A DNA stretch of 64,000 nucleotides from Aradus depressus (Eukaryota; Arthropoda; Insecta; Hemiptera; Aradidae), in assembly GCA_963662175.1 (NCBI GenBank), contig OY759214.1, positions 97,798,115 through 97,862,114 of the forward strand, given 5' to 3'. Positions within the stretch are counted from its first letter, which is position 1. Every line of letters starts with the position of its first letter. The notes below the pieces were generated by a model. That model was not told the DNA's origin. It made no database searches and saw nothing but the letters and a program-made list of their open reading frames with translations. A program made the translations under genes and the position numbers. Below are positions 53,597 through 63,914 of the stretch, in pieces.

Positions 53597-53614
53597 GTCC
53601 CTGTTCGGGCGCCA
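53597..53614 (-). other. Primer-binding site, tRNA-Lys type
   Basis: Minus strand TGGCGCCCGAACAGGGAC starts 1 nt after the 5' LTR. It is the exact 18-nt complement of the 3' end of tRNA-Lys as used by many Gypsy-type retroelements and retroviruses. Confidence 0.9.
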
Positions 53615-53615
53615 A

Positions 53616-54886
53616 TTAATAACCATTTCTCCCTCCCTGTGTGAGTGCAAATCACGTAATTAATAAAATAAATAAAATTGAGATCGAAAAATTATTAAAT
53701 TTGAAAATTATTTAAATCGCGACTTTAATTAAACAATGCCTGAATAGCTGAAAGCACTCCCACGGGAAGAACGGTTACAAGATCCTAACGGTTAGTTGAC
53801 ATCAGTAATTAATAATAATTAATTACTGTTGTCAACCAGAAGAAGCATGAGTGGGGGGGGGGGGGGGGGAATGAAATGAATCAAACCTATAACTTTAACA
53901 TATTTATTTTAATGAGAACATATTCACAAAACAACAATTGAATATATATATAATTTGGCCGTGTGTCTGAAGGACTGAATTATAACTTAATTACGAGGTA
54001 CCTCGATACGATATCCATGGCGAATGACGGCGTGATCACCCTTTCTGGACTTCCCGTAGAAATCGTCTATTCACATAGTCCCTGAAGATCTGCGTAGTTT
54101 CGAGGGCACACCAGAAGTTACACCCCCACTGACTTTGCACCGTCCAAAATCAAAGTGTGTCTCTACGACTAATTCACATATTCAAACTGATATTACTTAT
54201 AGAAAAGATACGTGGTGATCACCCAAGACATGAACGAAAACTGTTAGTAATTTCACATATTCAAACTAAACTTTACTTATAGAAAAGATACGTGGTGATC
54301 ACCCAAGACATGAACAAAGAAAACTGTTGACATATTTAAACTCAACTGTACAATATAAAAAGAACGTGGTGACCAGCCAAGACATGAACGAAGAAAGTTA
54401 ATTCACATATTTAAACTCAACTTTACTTATAGAAAAGATACGTGGTGATCCACCAAGACATGAACGAAGAATGAGTAAAACGGGGAGTGGCTTCCGATAT
54501 CCGACCGTGGTAGGGGACAGTTCTCGAGACTTGATTCGTCGTCGGACTCCGCCCATTTTATTTCCAGCCAATCGCATATTACCAATTAACATCTGCCTCT
54601 AGTTGTGTGAAAACCTGGAGTAAGAAAAAAAACCTTTACTGCTTATTCCTTATACACCGGATGTAGACAATTATCTTGGCTTCCTTTCCATTGTGTCTCT
54701 ATTATTCTTTATTTTCGCTCCCAGCGATCGCGATTCTCTCGCAAGCATCGTTGGTTCCGAGCATTCTCTTCCAAATGCAATTCTCGTTTATTCAACACCA
54801 CACAACCCATACTTTGCTCCTAGCGATCGCGATCCTCTCATAGACATCGCCAGTTCTGAGCATTATCTATAGGGTAGACATGCTAC

Positions 54887-54887
<1 letters not shown>
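53616..54887 (-). repeat. 5' LTR of element 2
   Basis: Same sequence as 49179-50442 apart from a 17-base G-run (9 in the partner) and T for C in ATTAATAATAATTAATTACT. Near-identity indicates very recent insertion. Confidence 0.93.
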
Positions 54888-54924
<37 letters not shown>

Positions 54925-54928
<4 letters not shown>

Positions 54929-55992
54929 CTTCCTCAGCTATATGAAGTATAGGGGAAATTATGTAATCGGTTGAAAATTCGATACGGAGTTTTCAATGAA
55001 ACTTCATTTTTTCCGACCTTCTGTTTCTAAAAATTTCTCATTTCAATAAGAGTCTTAATCTTAATTGTTTATTTGGTATATTTACAATCAGTTAAAATAA
55101 AAAAAACTATAAGTAAATTTGATGACAGTGACTATAAAAAAAAAAAAAAATAATAAATAAATAAAAAATAATAATAGTAATAATAATGTAGAAAATAATA
55201 AAATATATACAAAAATAAATATAAAATAAATAAATATATAAAATATGTACAAAATAAATAAATATATAAAATATGTACAAAATAAATAAATATATAAAAT
55301 ATGTACAAAATAAATGTAAAAATTAAATAACTTTCAGCTCGAGACTTTAATTCCTAAAAATTAAAAGAAAAAGATAGACAGCATCTGTGAACACGATAAC
55401 TCCCGATAGAAAAAATATTTCGACACAAAATTTCATATTTATATCCAGAACCCTCTAAAAACCACATATATTGGTATTCAGTCAAATCGGCCATAATGAA
55501 GATGGGGATTAGGGAAAGGCTTAACATCTAATAATTGTCGTTGTAATGAAATTATCGATACAAAATTTCATATGTATATCCAGAACCTCATAAGGACAAC
55601 ACAATTTAATTTTCAGTAGAATCGCTTGAAGAAAAGGGGAATCAGAGTGGGTTTCAACTCAAAAACCCCAATAACTGCCGATCTAATGAATGTATCGATA
55701 CAAAATTCCCTATTTAAAATCAAAATCCCATAAGGACAATACCTCTCAAATTTCAGCAAAATCGGCCTGGAGGAAGGGGGATTCAGGGGAGGGAGCTCAT
55801 CTCAAAAACCCTAATAACCAGCTATGTAATGAATTTATCGAGACAAATTTTTATATGAGGATTTAAGAGCCCCTATGCAATTCGACTATTGATTATTAGC
55901 GCAAACAATAGACTGATTGATAAGTTAATTGATTAAGACGTTCTGGGAATGTACATTATCGGTGATTCTCCGACGACTTTTTTTTTGAAGTC
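54925..55992 (+). repeat. Family A repeat, longest copy with four monomers
   Basis: The head hairpin (CTTCCTCAGCTATATGAAGT then ATAGGGGAAATTATG) follows a long T-run. After an AT-rich insertion, monomers start at 55395 (ATAACTCCCGAT), 55530 (ATAATTGTCGTT), 55671 (ATAACTGCCGAT) and 55812 (ATAACCAGCTAT), i.e. 135-141 bp apart. The tail has GGGAATGTACATTATCGGTG, then ATTCTCCGACGAC and a T-run (55978-55986). No ORF. Confidence 0.85.
55058..55345 (-). repeat. AT-rich insertion with 28-bp tandem repeats
   Basis: AATTGTTTATTTGGTATATT at the left resembles LINE 3' ends read in reverse. Inside, AAAATAAATAAATATATAAA plus ATATGTAC repeats exactly every 28 bp at 55223, 55251 and 55279 with a partial fourth unit. 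Confidence 0.7.
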
Positions 55993-56665
55993 ATTTCTTA
56001 CTATCCTCAGATTCCAAAAAAGGAAAAAAATATAAAAGATACACCATATGTATTTATTTTTGTGGATTTAGACAATATAAATGTTAAACAATTTCGTTGT
56101 TTGTAAATCTCTGTAAATATATAATATATCTCTGCAAATATATTATATAATACCCCTGAATTCTATTTTTAGATGTCTGGGTATGTACTTTCTTCTATTT
56201 GGTGCCCAAGGCTTCACATAAACATAAACAATTTAAATAAAAAAAAATCTGAATAAAAAAGTTCAGTTGTAGAGAAATCAGTGCTTTAAGTAAATACTAA
56301 AGATAATCTTATCTACATCTTATCAGAATCTACATCTAATTCAATCTGGCATCTAATCTAATATAATCTGGAATCTAATCTAAATATCTTGAAAATACCT
56401 GTCCCATAGTCCGTCCGACAATTCAACCCTAACTACACCCTTTCCACTGAGCTGGTTTTTAAACTCATTTAAATAATTACTAAAAAGCCTTATAAAAATC
56501 AGTGGAAAATCACTTCTCATTAAGTGTCAAACAAATTAAAGATAAAATCTTTACATAATATATTTCTACAAAATGTATAGAAATATATTAAATAAAGAGT
56601 TTTTTAATTTATTTAATAGACTTTTATTTAGTTAATTTAGAACATTTTTAGAATTTTCGGCTATT
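55993..56665. other. No gene recognised
   Basis: AT-rich; (ATCTAATC)-like degenerate sequence at 56325-56400 and TATAATATATC palindromes near 56118-56150. Confidence 0.3.
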
Positions 56666-56840
56666 GTTTTACTTCGTCAGATGTTCAAAGTTGAGGGGAA
56701 GTTGGCTCAGAAATGTTGCGTTTTAACCGGAATTTCATGATTTCCTCTGATTCTAAAAATACAAAAAATGTATCTGTGTGTAACTGAACGTCTAAGAACA
56801 CGATAACTGCTGATATAATGATATCGACAAGATATAAGAT
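56666..56840 (+). repeat. Family A head, diverged
   Basis: GAGGGGAAGTTGGCTCAG, CCGGAATTTCATGATTTCC, GTGTGTAACTGAACGTCTAA and ACGATAACTGCTGATATAAT. Confidence 0.65.
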
Positions 56841-57400
56841 ATAAGAGGCATTTAAAACACCTGAAACGAACAACAATTTAACAACAAATATTTTAACGGA
56901 GTATTATTATGCGGAACAAATAAATAATTTCCTTGAAAGAGCCAGAGAATAAGGAATGTAAAAAGAAAGAAGACAGGAGCTATGTGAACCAGTAAACCAT
57001 TAGAAAGATCCTTGTCCAGAGGATTCCTTTCATGAGGATGGAAGGCGCTGAAGGAACGCCCCAGAAGCCTGTCTTCTGATCTGAGATAACTCAGCTCCAA
57101 CATTGTTGAACACTGTCCTTCATATTAAATATTATACATAAATCCATTTTTGGCCTCTGTTTTTGTTATAGATGGTTAATCTTCATGTTTGTTAAAATGT
57201 TGATTCTATTTATTTATTTTTTATTTTTCTTGGAGGGTGGTTAAACAAAAAATTAATAAATACAAATATTATAATGATTCAAAATGCTTATCAGCATATA
57301 CAAATTGTTATTACATTCTTCATTTTCGGAATTCAAAAATTATGCAGTTTAGAATTGATGATTTTTTTTTTTTAAGTAAGAATATGGCAATCTTGACGTG
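56841..57400. other. No gene recognised
   Basis: 56930-57110 is more balanced in composition but no protein was recognised; T-run at 57361-57375. Confidence 0.3.
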
Positions 57401-57560
57401 AATCAATGGCAACGTACTTCAGCAGAATGAATTAACCAATTAAACGTTTGTTCTGCCTCCAAAGCATTTGGCTAAAAATCTATAGTTGATAATAATAATA
57501 ATAATGTTTATTTCCGGTAAACCATTACTTGATAATAGGATAAAATGAAAAAGTGATCAA
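57401..57560 (-). repeat. Family A tail (57401-57488) followed by LINE AAT-tail (57489-57560)
   Basis: GTGAATCAATGGCAACGTAC and GCCTCCAAAGCATTTGGC give a reverse family A tail; AATAATAATAATAATGTTTA with TTTCCGGTAAACCATTAC is the LINE 3' end pattern of 16965 and 39337. Confidence 0.55.
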
Positions 57561-58139
57561 TAAAAAAATAAAAAAAGCACTTTTTTATTGAATACTTACC
57601 TATATTGTCTAATTTCAACTAATGTTCAACAATAATGGAGATATGAGCTAGGCATACATATTTATATTAACTTAAGAGTACCTGGGGTAGAAGGGGTCCT
57701 CCTCCCTAGGGGGTGGAAATCCCTATTCTAACGGTATTGACCAACTATGGATATATTTGAAGACGAGAAAATTACAAGAAACCAAAAAATTATAATATAT
57801 AAAATTATAAAAGTTCTATGAAACCAATATGACATAACATGAATGTACAGTATATACGTAGTTACTTATGTCTGAGTAGAAGAATATTAGAGCGAAGAGA
57901 GCCCGAAAAAGAATAACACCAGAGATATATAAATTATTAATGTGTTAATGAATGCTAGATTTGAGTAAAAGACAAACTAATTGTGACTAAACCAATAATT
58001 AACATTTAATTATTTAGATCAAAACGAACTGAAATATTATATATAAACAAAAACAATTATGTATAAACTAAATATAAACGTATATCATGAGTAAAAATGT
58101 ATAAACAAAAAAAAATAAATACAATTAATTCAAATAATA
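57561..58139. other. No gene recognised; AT-rich
   Basis: CTCCTCCCTAGGGGGTGGAA near 57698 is the only GC-rich patch. Nothing assigned. Confidence 0.3.
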
Positions 58140-58215
58140 AATAAATAAGTCCCAATTTTAATGCCTCCCTAATTAATTGATTAGTTCTTGCTGAGCAAGT
58201 AAATTGCAGGTGATG
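58140..58215 (+). repeat. Family A tail fragment
   Basis: CTCCCTAATTAATTGATTAG, TTCTTGCTGAGCAAGTAAAT and GGTGATGATTTA. Confidence 0.55.
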
Positions 58216-58779
58216 ATTTATTCTCCTTGTTTTGTGCGATCCTCCTCTTTTAGCGAATTATATTTTTGTTTAATTATTTCTCGCTATTTATTCATCTCAT
58301 TTATCACCAAACAGACATCATTCAGCTCTTCATTGTACCGGTTTCAATCTATGGACACCTTAAAATGTGCTGAGGCGCCGAATTACATTTATAGAAACTC
58401 CGTTAGATCGGATAACCATGTGGTAAGTTATCACAGTTTAAAGTCTGATAAATACATTCAACGGCATAATCAGAATACAAAAAAAAAAAAAAAAAAATTG
58501 TATGAAATTATTACTTAATTGTCAATGGTAATGTATGTAAATGATAATTGGAGCGGGGCGCCTCGAGGTGCAAAGGGTAAAAATACTAAAAGTATTCATG
58601 GTTAGAGTACACCTGCCAGGTGGAGATAGGTTGGGTGGGTCTACCTCAACAAAACTTACAGAGCGGCCCTCTACAGTATCTGATCTCTATATACCGGGAT
58701 CTTCAAACAACGCTACGCCGGCATGTCCCAGCCTCAGGCTTATTGGTTTTAAGCTCTTTCATTATTATTATTATTTTTT
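58216..58779. other. No gene recognised
   Basis: 58545-58760 has balanced composition and GTTAGAGTACACCTGCCAGG, which could belong to an unidentified tRNA-like or LINE-derived repeat; A-run at 58481-58497. Confidence 0.3.
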
Positions 58780-58975
58780 TTTTTTACTTCCCCAACTATA
58801 GGAAAAGTTATGTAATCGTTCTGAAATTCGATACTGAGTTTTCAATAAAATTTCATGTTTTCCGACCCCCTGATTTACAAAAATTAAATATAAGAAACAT
58901 CTGTCTGTATGTGTGCCTGTGAACACGAGATAATTCCCGATAGAATGAATGCACCAACCCCAAAAGGTGAAAAGA
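58780..58975 (+). repeat. Family A head and first monomer
   Basis: ACTTCCCCAACTATAGGAAA, TTCATGTTTTCCGACCCCCT, CTGTCTGTATGTGTGCCTGT and TTCCCGATAGAATGAATGCA. It follows a TTATTATTATTTTTTTTTTT run like the copy at 8100. Confidence 0.75.
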
Positions 58976-59390
58976 CGAAGAAGAATTAGGGAATGAGGGC
59001 GCTCAACTGCTATGGTCATTTACGCCCATCTTGCTTACACTCATTGGTGACACACATATCGGCTCAGGAACCAACTTTTACATAATTTTTGAGGTTACCT
59101 CTCGTTGTTAGTTTTATTATTGACTTGTGTTTGTTATCTATTAAAGTTAGTCAATTTAGGCTTAGCAGGACAATTAATAATATTAATTATAACTACAATC
59201 CAATTAATAATAACTACATATTATGTAATACTAGCGATTAGATTATTATTTTAGATATTTCTTAAATTAGTATTTCTATACCTACGTAGAATTATGTTTT
59301 TACTAACTAAAAGGGTACATTGTTGTATATGGTCAGTAATAGGTATATAAATGTCGTTTTATACGTATAATCTTATTTTAAAGGAGAGGA
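58976..59390. other. No gene recognised
   Basis: AT-rich with repeated AATTAATAATA-type strings near 59170-59215. Confidence 0.3.
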
Positions 59391-59725
59391 TCAACTCAAA
59401 AATCCGAATAACTGTCAATATATTGAATGTATCGAGATTAAATTTCATATTTGAATTCCACCCTCAATGAGGACATAACCTATCAAATTTCAGCAATATC
59501 GGCCGAAGGGAAGTGGTGGTTTGGGGGAGGGGGCTCAATTTAAAAACCTCTTAACTGCCGATATAATGAATTTTTCTGTATAAACTTTAGTGAGGATTTA
59601 AGAGCCCTCCTGGTCAAGTAATAACGCTAACGATCGCCTGGTTTTGAAGGAGGACCGAAAAGTTAATTGATTAATTATTTCTGAGGAAGTACATCGTCGG
59701 TGATTTACCGACGACTTTTTTTTTA
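59391..59725 (+). repeat. Family A, two monomers and best-preserved tail
   Basis: TAACTGTCAATATATTGAAT, TTTCAGCAATATCGGCCGAA, TAACTGCCGATATAATGAAT, GGTTTTGAAGGAGGACCGAA, CTGAGGAAGTACATCG and the near-perfect palindrome CGTCGGTGATTTACCGACG (59696-59714), then a T-run. Confidence 0.82.
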
Positions 59726-60604
59726 CTAAGGTGTAAAGGGTTCTGGGATGACAGTCTTGTTTTCTATAATTCTCCCAGCTCTGAGTTCGTACGCTTAAAT
59801 TCAAAGCTGTTCTTTGGTACTCGCCCTAATATTGAAATACCTCACCCATTTTCAGAAAGTTGGTATGTTGGAAACCGACTACACTCAGCTACTTGCGAAG
59901 ATACAACGAGATGGCAGCTCAGTTGCTCGGCATTCGCCTATTACGGAAGAATTACAATAAAGCTTGAATAATAGGATCATCCTGGGATTCCAAAATTTAA
60001 CCAGAGTATTGCAAGGATTCCATCACGAGCACTCAACGAAATAATTCTCAAAAAATTTCTTGCGGATTGAATAGGAAGTACGAGTAGAGCACAGAACCTG
60101 CGCCTATAGACTTCATTAGCTACCGGACAAAACTGTGCGTGTACAGTGAGCTAATTATTGCGTAGTTAAATGCTGTTTCTTGTGCACTGGTCACACGCTA
60201 AGGCGAGTGAATACGGACTACGAGAGAGTGGAGGGGAGAGTCGCGTGCCTGTTGAGGCTCGGCACACGCCTCCCAAATTACTACGGAGGCCGCTACAGTC
60301 CAGTCCAAAAGTGGGACAACAACCTCCGACTCCAACACACTTCTACGTCCAGTCTGCTTCCCCCTCCCCTCTTCTACCTTCCTTCGAGGCGGTTCCTCTT
60401 GATTTTTTTTATATCCCTCTACTCAGCCCGGAACGTTTAACTATTTCACTTTCAAAATGATTTTACTTTCCTGCAAGACAGGGAGAGCAGTGATTTAGTT
60501 CCGTACACGCTCACTTCATTTCTGTATATGATCGCGCTGAGAATTCCAACAGTTTGCGGACTATCTTAATAATCTTATTACTCACAGATTTTTGGAAACG
60601 CTTC
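59726..60604. other. No gene recognised; GC-richer block 60180-60420
   Basis: 60200-60400 is clearly richer in G+C (GCTCGGCACACGCCTCCCAA, CGAGGCGGTTCCTCTTG) with two overlapping plus frames but no recognised domain. It may be an unidentified TE or a lost host exon. Confidence 0.35.
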
Positions 60605-60735
60605 CTCAGCTATACAAAGTATAGGGAAAGTTATGAAATCGGTCGAAAATTCTATGCGAAGTTTCCAATGGAATTTCATGTTTTCCGACCTCTAGATTCC
60701 AAATATGAAAAAAAAAAAGTCTGTATGTGGAAACA
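60605..60735 (+). repeat. Family A head fragment
   Basis: CTCAGCTATACAAAGTATAG, GGAAAGTTATGAAATCGGTC and CATGTTTTCCGACCTCTAGA; ends at GTCTGTATGTG. Confidence 0.75.
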
Positions 60736-61011
60736 AAAATCTTACATGATGACCTTAAAATTCCTTTTGTTACTGACCTGATTACTCATTAGTACCGCTT
60801 GTCTAACCTTTCCTCCCGTCGCTGGACTCTCCAGCGTCTCCCCTCGTGTACTCGCCCTTGCAGCTCTCCTTCCGTATTGGTCTAACTTCGTATGGGCGGT
60901 GCAGGATAGCGGAGGGACCCCCGCGATCTGCCCTTTCTCCATTAATCCATTAAGTTGGAGGAAAATGGATAGCAAAAAACGTTTCCAGGTGTATCTATAG
61001 ATATATATATG

Positions 61012-61350
61012 TACCGTAATCCGGGGTTACTTTGATCTTCCGGGGTAACTATGATACAGCCACGTTTTTCAAATTCAAATCGTTTTGGCGGGCTCAATTC
61101 AGATCCTACTAACCCCCAGCTGGTATCATAGTTACGAGAGTTACACGTAGAGTGCAATGCTCACATTTGCAATGCACATCACATTTTGCTCCAATCTCTC
61201 AGCGTCTCTGTTACGAGTAGCCTTCGATTTCCGCTTTCGCCTAGGGTCGGGTGGTACACTTTTCGCGCCCTCTCCAACACTTAGGTCTTCCAAAGGTGTT
61301 TCTACCTTAGGTGGCATAGCAAATGAGATTATGCTGGCAAATCCAAGCAA
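61012..61350 (-). mobile_element. Possible Tc1/pogo-like 3' end
   Basis: TACCGTAATCCGGGGTTACT, TTCCGGGGTAACTATGATAC and TGGTATCATAGTTACGAGAG repeat a GGGGTAACTATGAT motif in both orientations. Upstream on the minus strand (61141-61317) a Lys/Arg-rich frame (MPPKVETPLEDLSV, DPRRKRKSKATRNRDAERLE) could be a transposase C-terminus. The partner TIR is not in view, so this is tentative. Confidence 0.35.
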
Positions 61351-62078
61351 AATGGATATAAAATTGGTTCATACCATCAATGTTATTTATTAAATTCCCA
61401 GTCGCTAATAAATTCTCAGATTTGAAATAAGATCGAAAAGTGAAAAGTTATAGCGCTTCAAAGAATGAAAAATAAGTTTCTGTGGTTAGTTAGTTATTAT
61501 GACTCATGCCCGGGCTTTAACTCTGCTGTCGCTCTGAATTTCTAGATTGGTTCCAGAAAGAGAGCAAACTTTCAATGATTAATCTATTTCTTTGAGATTA
61601 TATCGAGTAGGTTATTAGATAATATTATTATATTTCCCAACTTTTTAGACTGAAATCAGATTATTTAGATATCAAAATAAACATCTTCCAGATATATATA
61701 TTTATATTCTGTAAATCTAGACATAACTCTGCCTAAAATGACTTGGGTCACTTTTATATAACTAATCAAAAATTCTGGTTTTAAAATTCGGACGCATTCA
61801 ATATATTATTGAATTCGTTATGTTTAGGGAGGTCCCGTTTTGGATTTCGTACAACGGAACCCTTAAAAAAACTGGTTTTTCAAAATATATTTGTTAAAGA
61901 AGATTAGAATACACGTCACAAGCAAATTTCGAATTCAATTCGTTCTTAATTCTCCTTATCGTGCCAAAGAATTCACCTGACCCCCACAAAGCTCCGTTTT
62001 CCATCAAGATTTCCTTATGTATTTTGATATAATATAAATTATATATATCATATACATAATATTATTTCCCTGGATATA
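61351..62078. other. No gene; SINE tail scrap at 61488-61522
   Basis: GTTAGTTAGTTATTATGACT and CATGCCCGGGCTTTAACTC are the reverse of the SINE 3' end. The remainder is AT-rich and unassigned. Confidence 0.45.
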
Positions 62079-62191
62079 CGAAGTATATAGGGGATGTTTT
62101 GTAATTGGTAAGAAATTCAAAGAGTTTTTACCGGAACTTATGTTTTCCATTCTTTTGATTCCAAATTGAAAATATCGTTAGTGAATCACCG
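62079..62191 (+). repeat. Family A head, truncated
   Basis: ATACGAAGTATATAGGGGAT, TTTGTAATTGGTAAGAAATT and CCGGAACTTATGTTTTCC, followed by GTGAATCACCGTGTACTTCC, a reversed tail scrap. Confidence 0.65.
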
Positions 62192-62310
62192 TGTACTTCC
62201 AGCGGCGTAGCCAGGGGGCAGACAGGGGGGGGGGGGGGGGGGGTACGTGCCCCCCATGGCCAGAGCAAAAAATTTGAATGTACATTATTTTTTTGTTTTT
62301 TCTGGGAAGA
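62192..62310 (+). mobile_element. hAT-like terminus with G-run
   Basis: CAGCGGCGTAGCCAGGGGGC at 62200 begins like a hAT end; a G-run of about 18 (62226-62243) is followed by GTGCCCCCCATGGCC. The other end was not found, so the element may be truncated by the SINE piece at 62318. Confidence 0.4.
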
Positions 62311-62317
62311 GAAAAAA

Positions 62318-62402
62318 ACGTCAGCACGTCATCCTTCGGATGGGATGTTAAGCGATGGTCCCAAGTCTGTACAATGTCAGATACTCGTTCAGGTTGAATA
62401 AA
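62318..62402 (+). mobile_element. SINE body fragment
   Basis: CAGCACGTCATCCTTCGGAT, GGGATGTTAAGCGATGGTCC and AATGTCAGATACTCGTTCAG. Confidence 0.75.
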
Positions 62403-62880
62403 ACTGGGAGAATATTCTTCAAATTCAAGCCTCTCAACTTTCGGGGCGTCTTTTTACTCACCTACCTAGAAGACACACTAGACAAAAAGTATTTTATAGC
62501 AGGCAATATCCGAGGATACTTGGCACAGGAAACAATTAGAAGAAGAAGAATGCGGAGTGTAGCCTGCCACTGCAAAAGAGGTCTATATCTGCGTTAAGAT
62601 CTGACTGGAAACACACCATGTTAGTAGCAGATACTGAACTGGGCCAAAAAAAGATCGCGGACTTATCAATTTCTTCAAAATACATACTATGACCCCAAAC
62701 TTAAGCATAGTTATCAAGAAGTATTATTTTAATATTTTTATCATCTGTTTGGTTTAACTATTATTATTAGACATAAAAAAAAAATCACTCAAAAAATATC
62801 CAACTGTACATGTATGGGGATTTCCGAACTTAAATATCAACCCCATTACCAGATATATAATATATTATTTTCATTAAATG
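62403..62880. other. No gene recognised
   Basis: Plus frame to 62597 (LEDTLDKKYFIAGNIRG, basic end) is not matched to any family. Confidence 0.3.
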
Positions 62881-63092
62881 AAAGCCTCTGAATCCTCATA
62901 TTAAATTGTGTCGATACATTCATTACAGTTAGCCCCTTTCTCTGATCCCCCTCTTCCCTTCGGGCCATTTCGCGGAAAATTAATAGAGGCCGTCCTTGTG
63001 GGGGTTTGAATTCAAATATAAAATATCATGTTGATACATTCATTAAATCGGAAGTTATTGGGATTTTTGAGATAAGATATGTCCAATTTGGG
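62881..63092 (-). repeat. Family A, monomers only
   Basis: GCCTCTGAATCCTCATATTA, GTCGATACATTCATTACAG, CTCTTCCCTTCGGGCCATTT, GTTGATACATTCATTAAATC. Confidence 0.75.
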
Positions 63093-63273
63093 ACGGAAAA
63101 TGTGCTAATTTAGATCTGATTATTTTTGGCCGAAGCCGGGCGAAAATTGAAACAACTTTATTTCGAGGCCTAAGTACATTTTACAAAATACCGTTTATAT
63201 TTATGGCTAATCAAAATTATTTTCATGTAAAAGTTATGGAGAAAATTGAAAGGGCCATTTTATATTCAATACG

Positions 63274-63906
63274 CAGCCCCGCCGCAACATATATCAGTGC
63301 CCTAGCCGAAAATCTACCTTGCGCCCTCTTGTAACGAGAGAAAATTTCAATAACCAAAAAATAAAACTTCATAAAAACATTTTATAATGTTTAAATTTAT
63401 TATAAAAAAAGAAAAATATATGTATATATACTATATATAAAAAAATTATAAAAACAACCTAATATGAATATTAGGTATATTATCATAATATATCTGAAAA
63501 AATGATTGAAAGACATCAAATTGTATCAATTTTTGGAAAAATTCAATTGTATTTTTCGGACTTTAGCATTAGCAAATTCTTCAATTACATCCTTGAAATT
63601 TATGTTTTTGGCCAGTTCGTTTTCTATTGCAAGAACAGCAAGAGCATGGAGTCTTTCTTGTGTCATAGTTGATCTTAAATATGTTTTTATTAATTTCAAT
63701 TTGCTAAAACTCCTTTCAACTGGCTACTGATACTGGAATCGTTAAAAGTATGCGTAACGCAATCCACAAGTTCGTGAATAAGTCGCAAGTATTAGGGTTT
63801 TTTTCTATTCTTTCAATCAAGGTCAAAGAGTCAACAACTCTTGTGCTGCTAACATCGAGGCGCCCTAGGCGATCTCCCTTCCCGCCGCGCCGTTGCGGCG
63901 GGGCTG
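63274..63906 (-). mobile_element. Internally deleted hAT element, 633 bp, perfect 15-bp TIRs
   Basis: CAGCCCCGCCGCAAC at 63274-63288 and its exact reverse complement GTTGCGGCGGGGCTG at 63892-63906 form the ends. TCAATACG (63266-63273) and ACAATACG (63907-63914) match 7/8, giving the 8-bp hAT duplication. On the minus strand, about 60 bp after the first TIR, the coding region of a hAT transposase C-terminus begins. The body of the transposase is missing, so this is a deletion derivative that kept one coding end. Confidence 0.88.
63526..63860 (-). pseudogene. hAT transposase C-terminal (hATC dimerisation) domain, frameshifted
   Basis: First frame: CDLFTNLWIALRILLTIPVS then VAS and a stop at about 63719. 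After a 2-nt loss the second frame reads ERSFSKLKLIKTYLRSTMTQ, ERLHALAVLAIENELAKNIN and FKDVIEEFANAKVRKIQLNF, stopping at 63526-63528. This is the hATC dimerisation region (LW.ALRI.LT.PV.VAS.ERSFSKLK..K..LRS.M...RL..LA) of hAT transposases related to the zinc-finger MYM-type protein 1 group. The frameshift falls between VAS and ERSF, inside the most conserved block. The BED finger, catalytic core and insertion domain are absent. Confidence 0.88.
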
Positions 63907-63914
63907 ACAATACG

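Larger units (their letters stand above)
49179..54887 (-). mobile_element. LTR element 2: young, pol-deleted Gypsy-type element, 5.7 kb
   Basis: LTRs 49179-50442 (1264 bp) and 53616-54887 (1272 bp) differ, by eye, in a G-run (9 versus 17) and one C/T. ATATA flanks both sides (49174-49178, 54888-54892), although inside a TA microsatellite. The primer-binding site is a perfect tRNA-Lys type match, and a polypurine tract lies at the other LTR. The internal 3.17 kb holds one 304-codon ORF that begins like Gag and ends like integrase; protease, reverse transcriptase, RNase H and the integrase core are deleted. Intact ends and signals mean it could be mobilised in trans. Confidence 0.94.

Noticed and set aside
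53597..53614. Lentiviral provirus suggested by the tRNA-Lys primer site
   Set aside because: The same primer site is common in Gypsy-type elements; there is no viral gene content and the ORF remnant is Gypsy-like.
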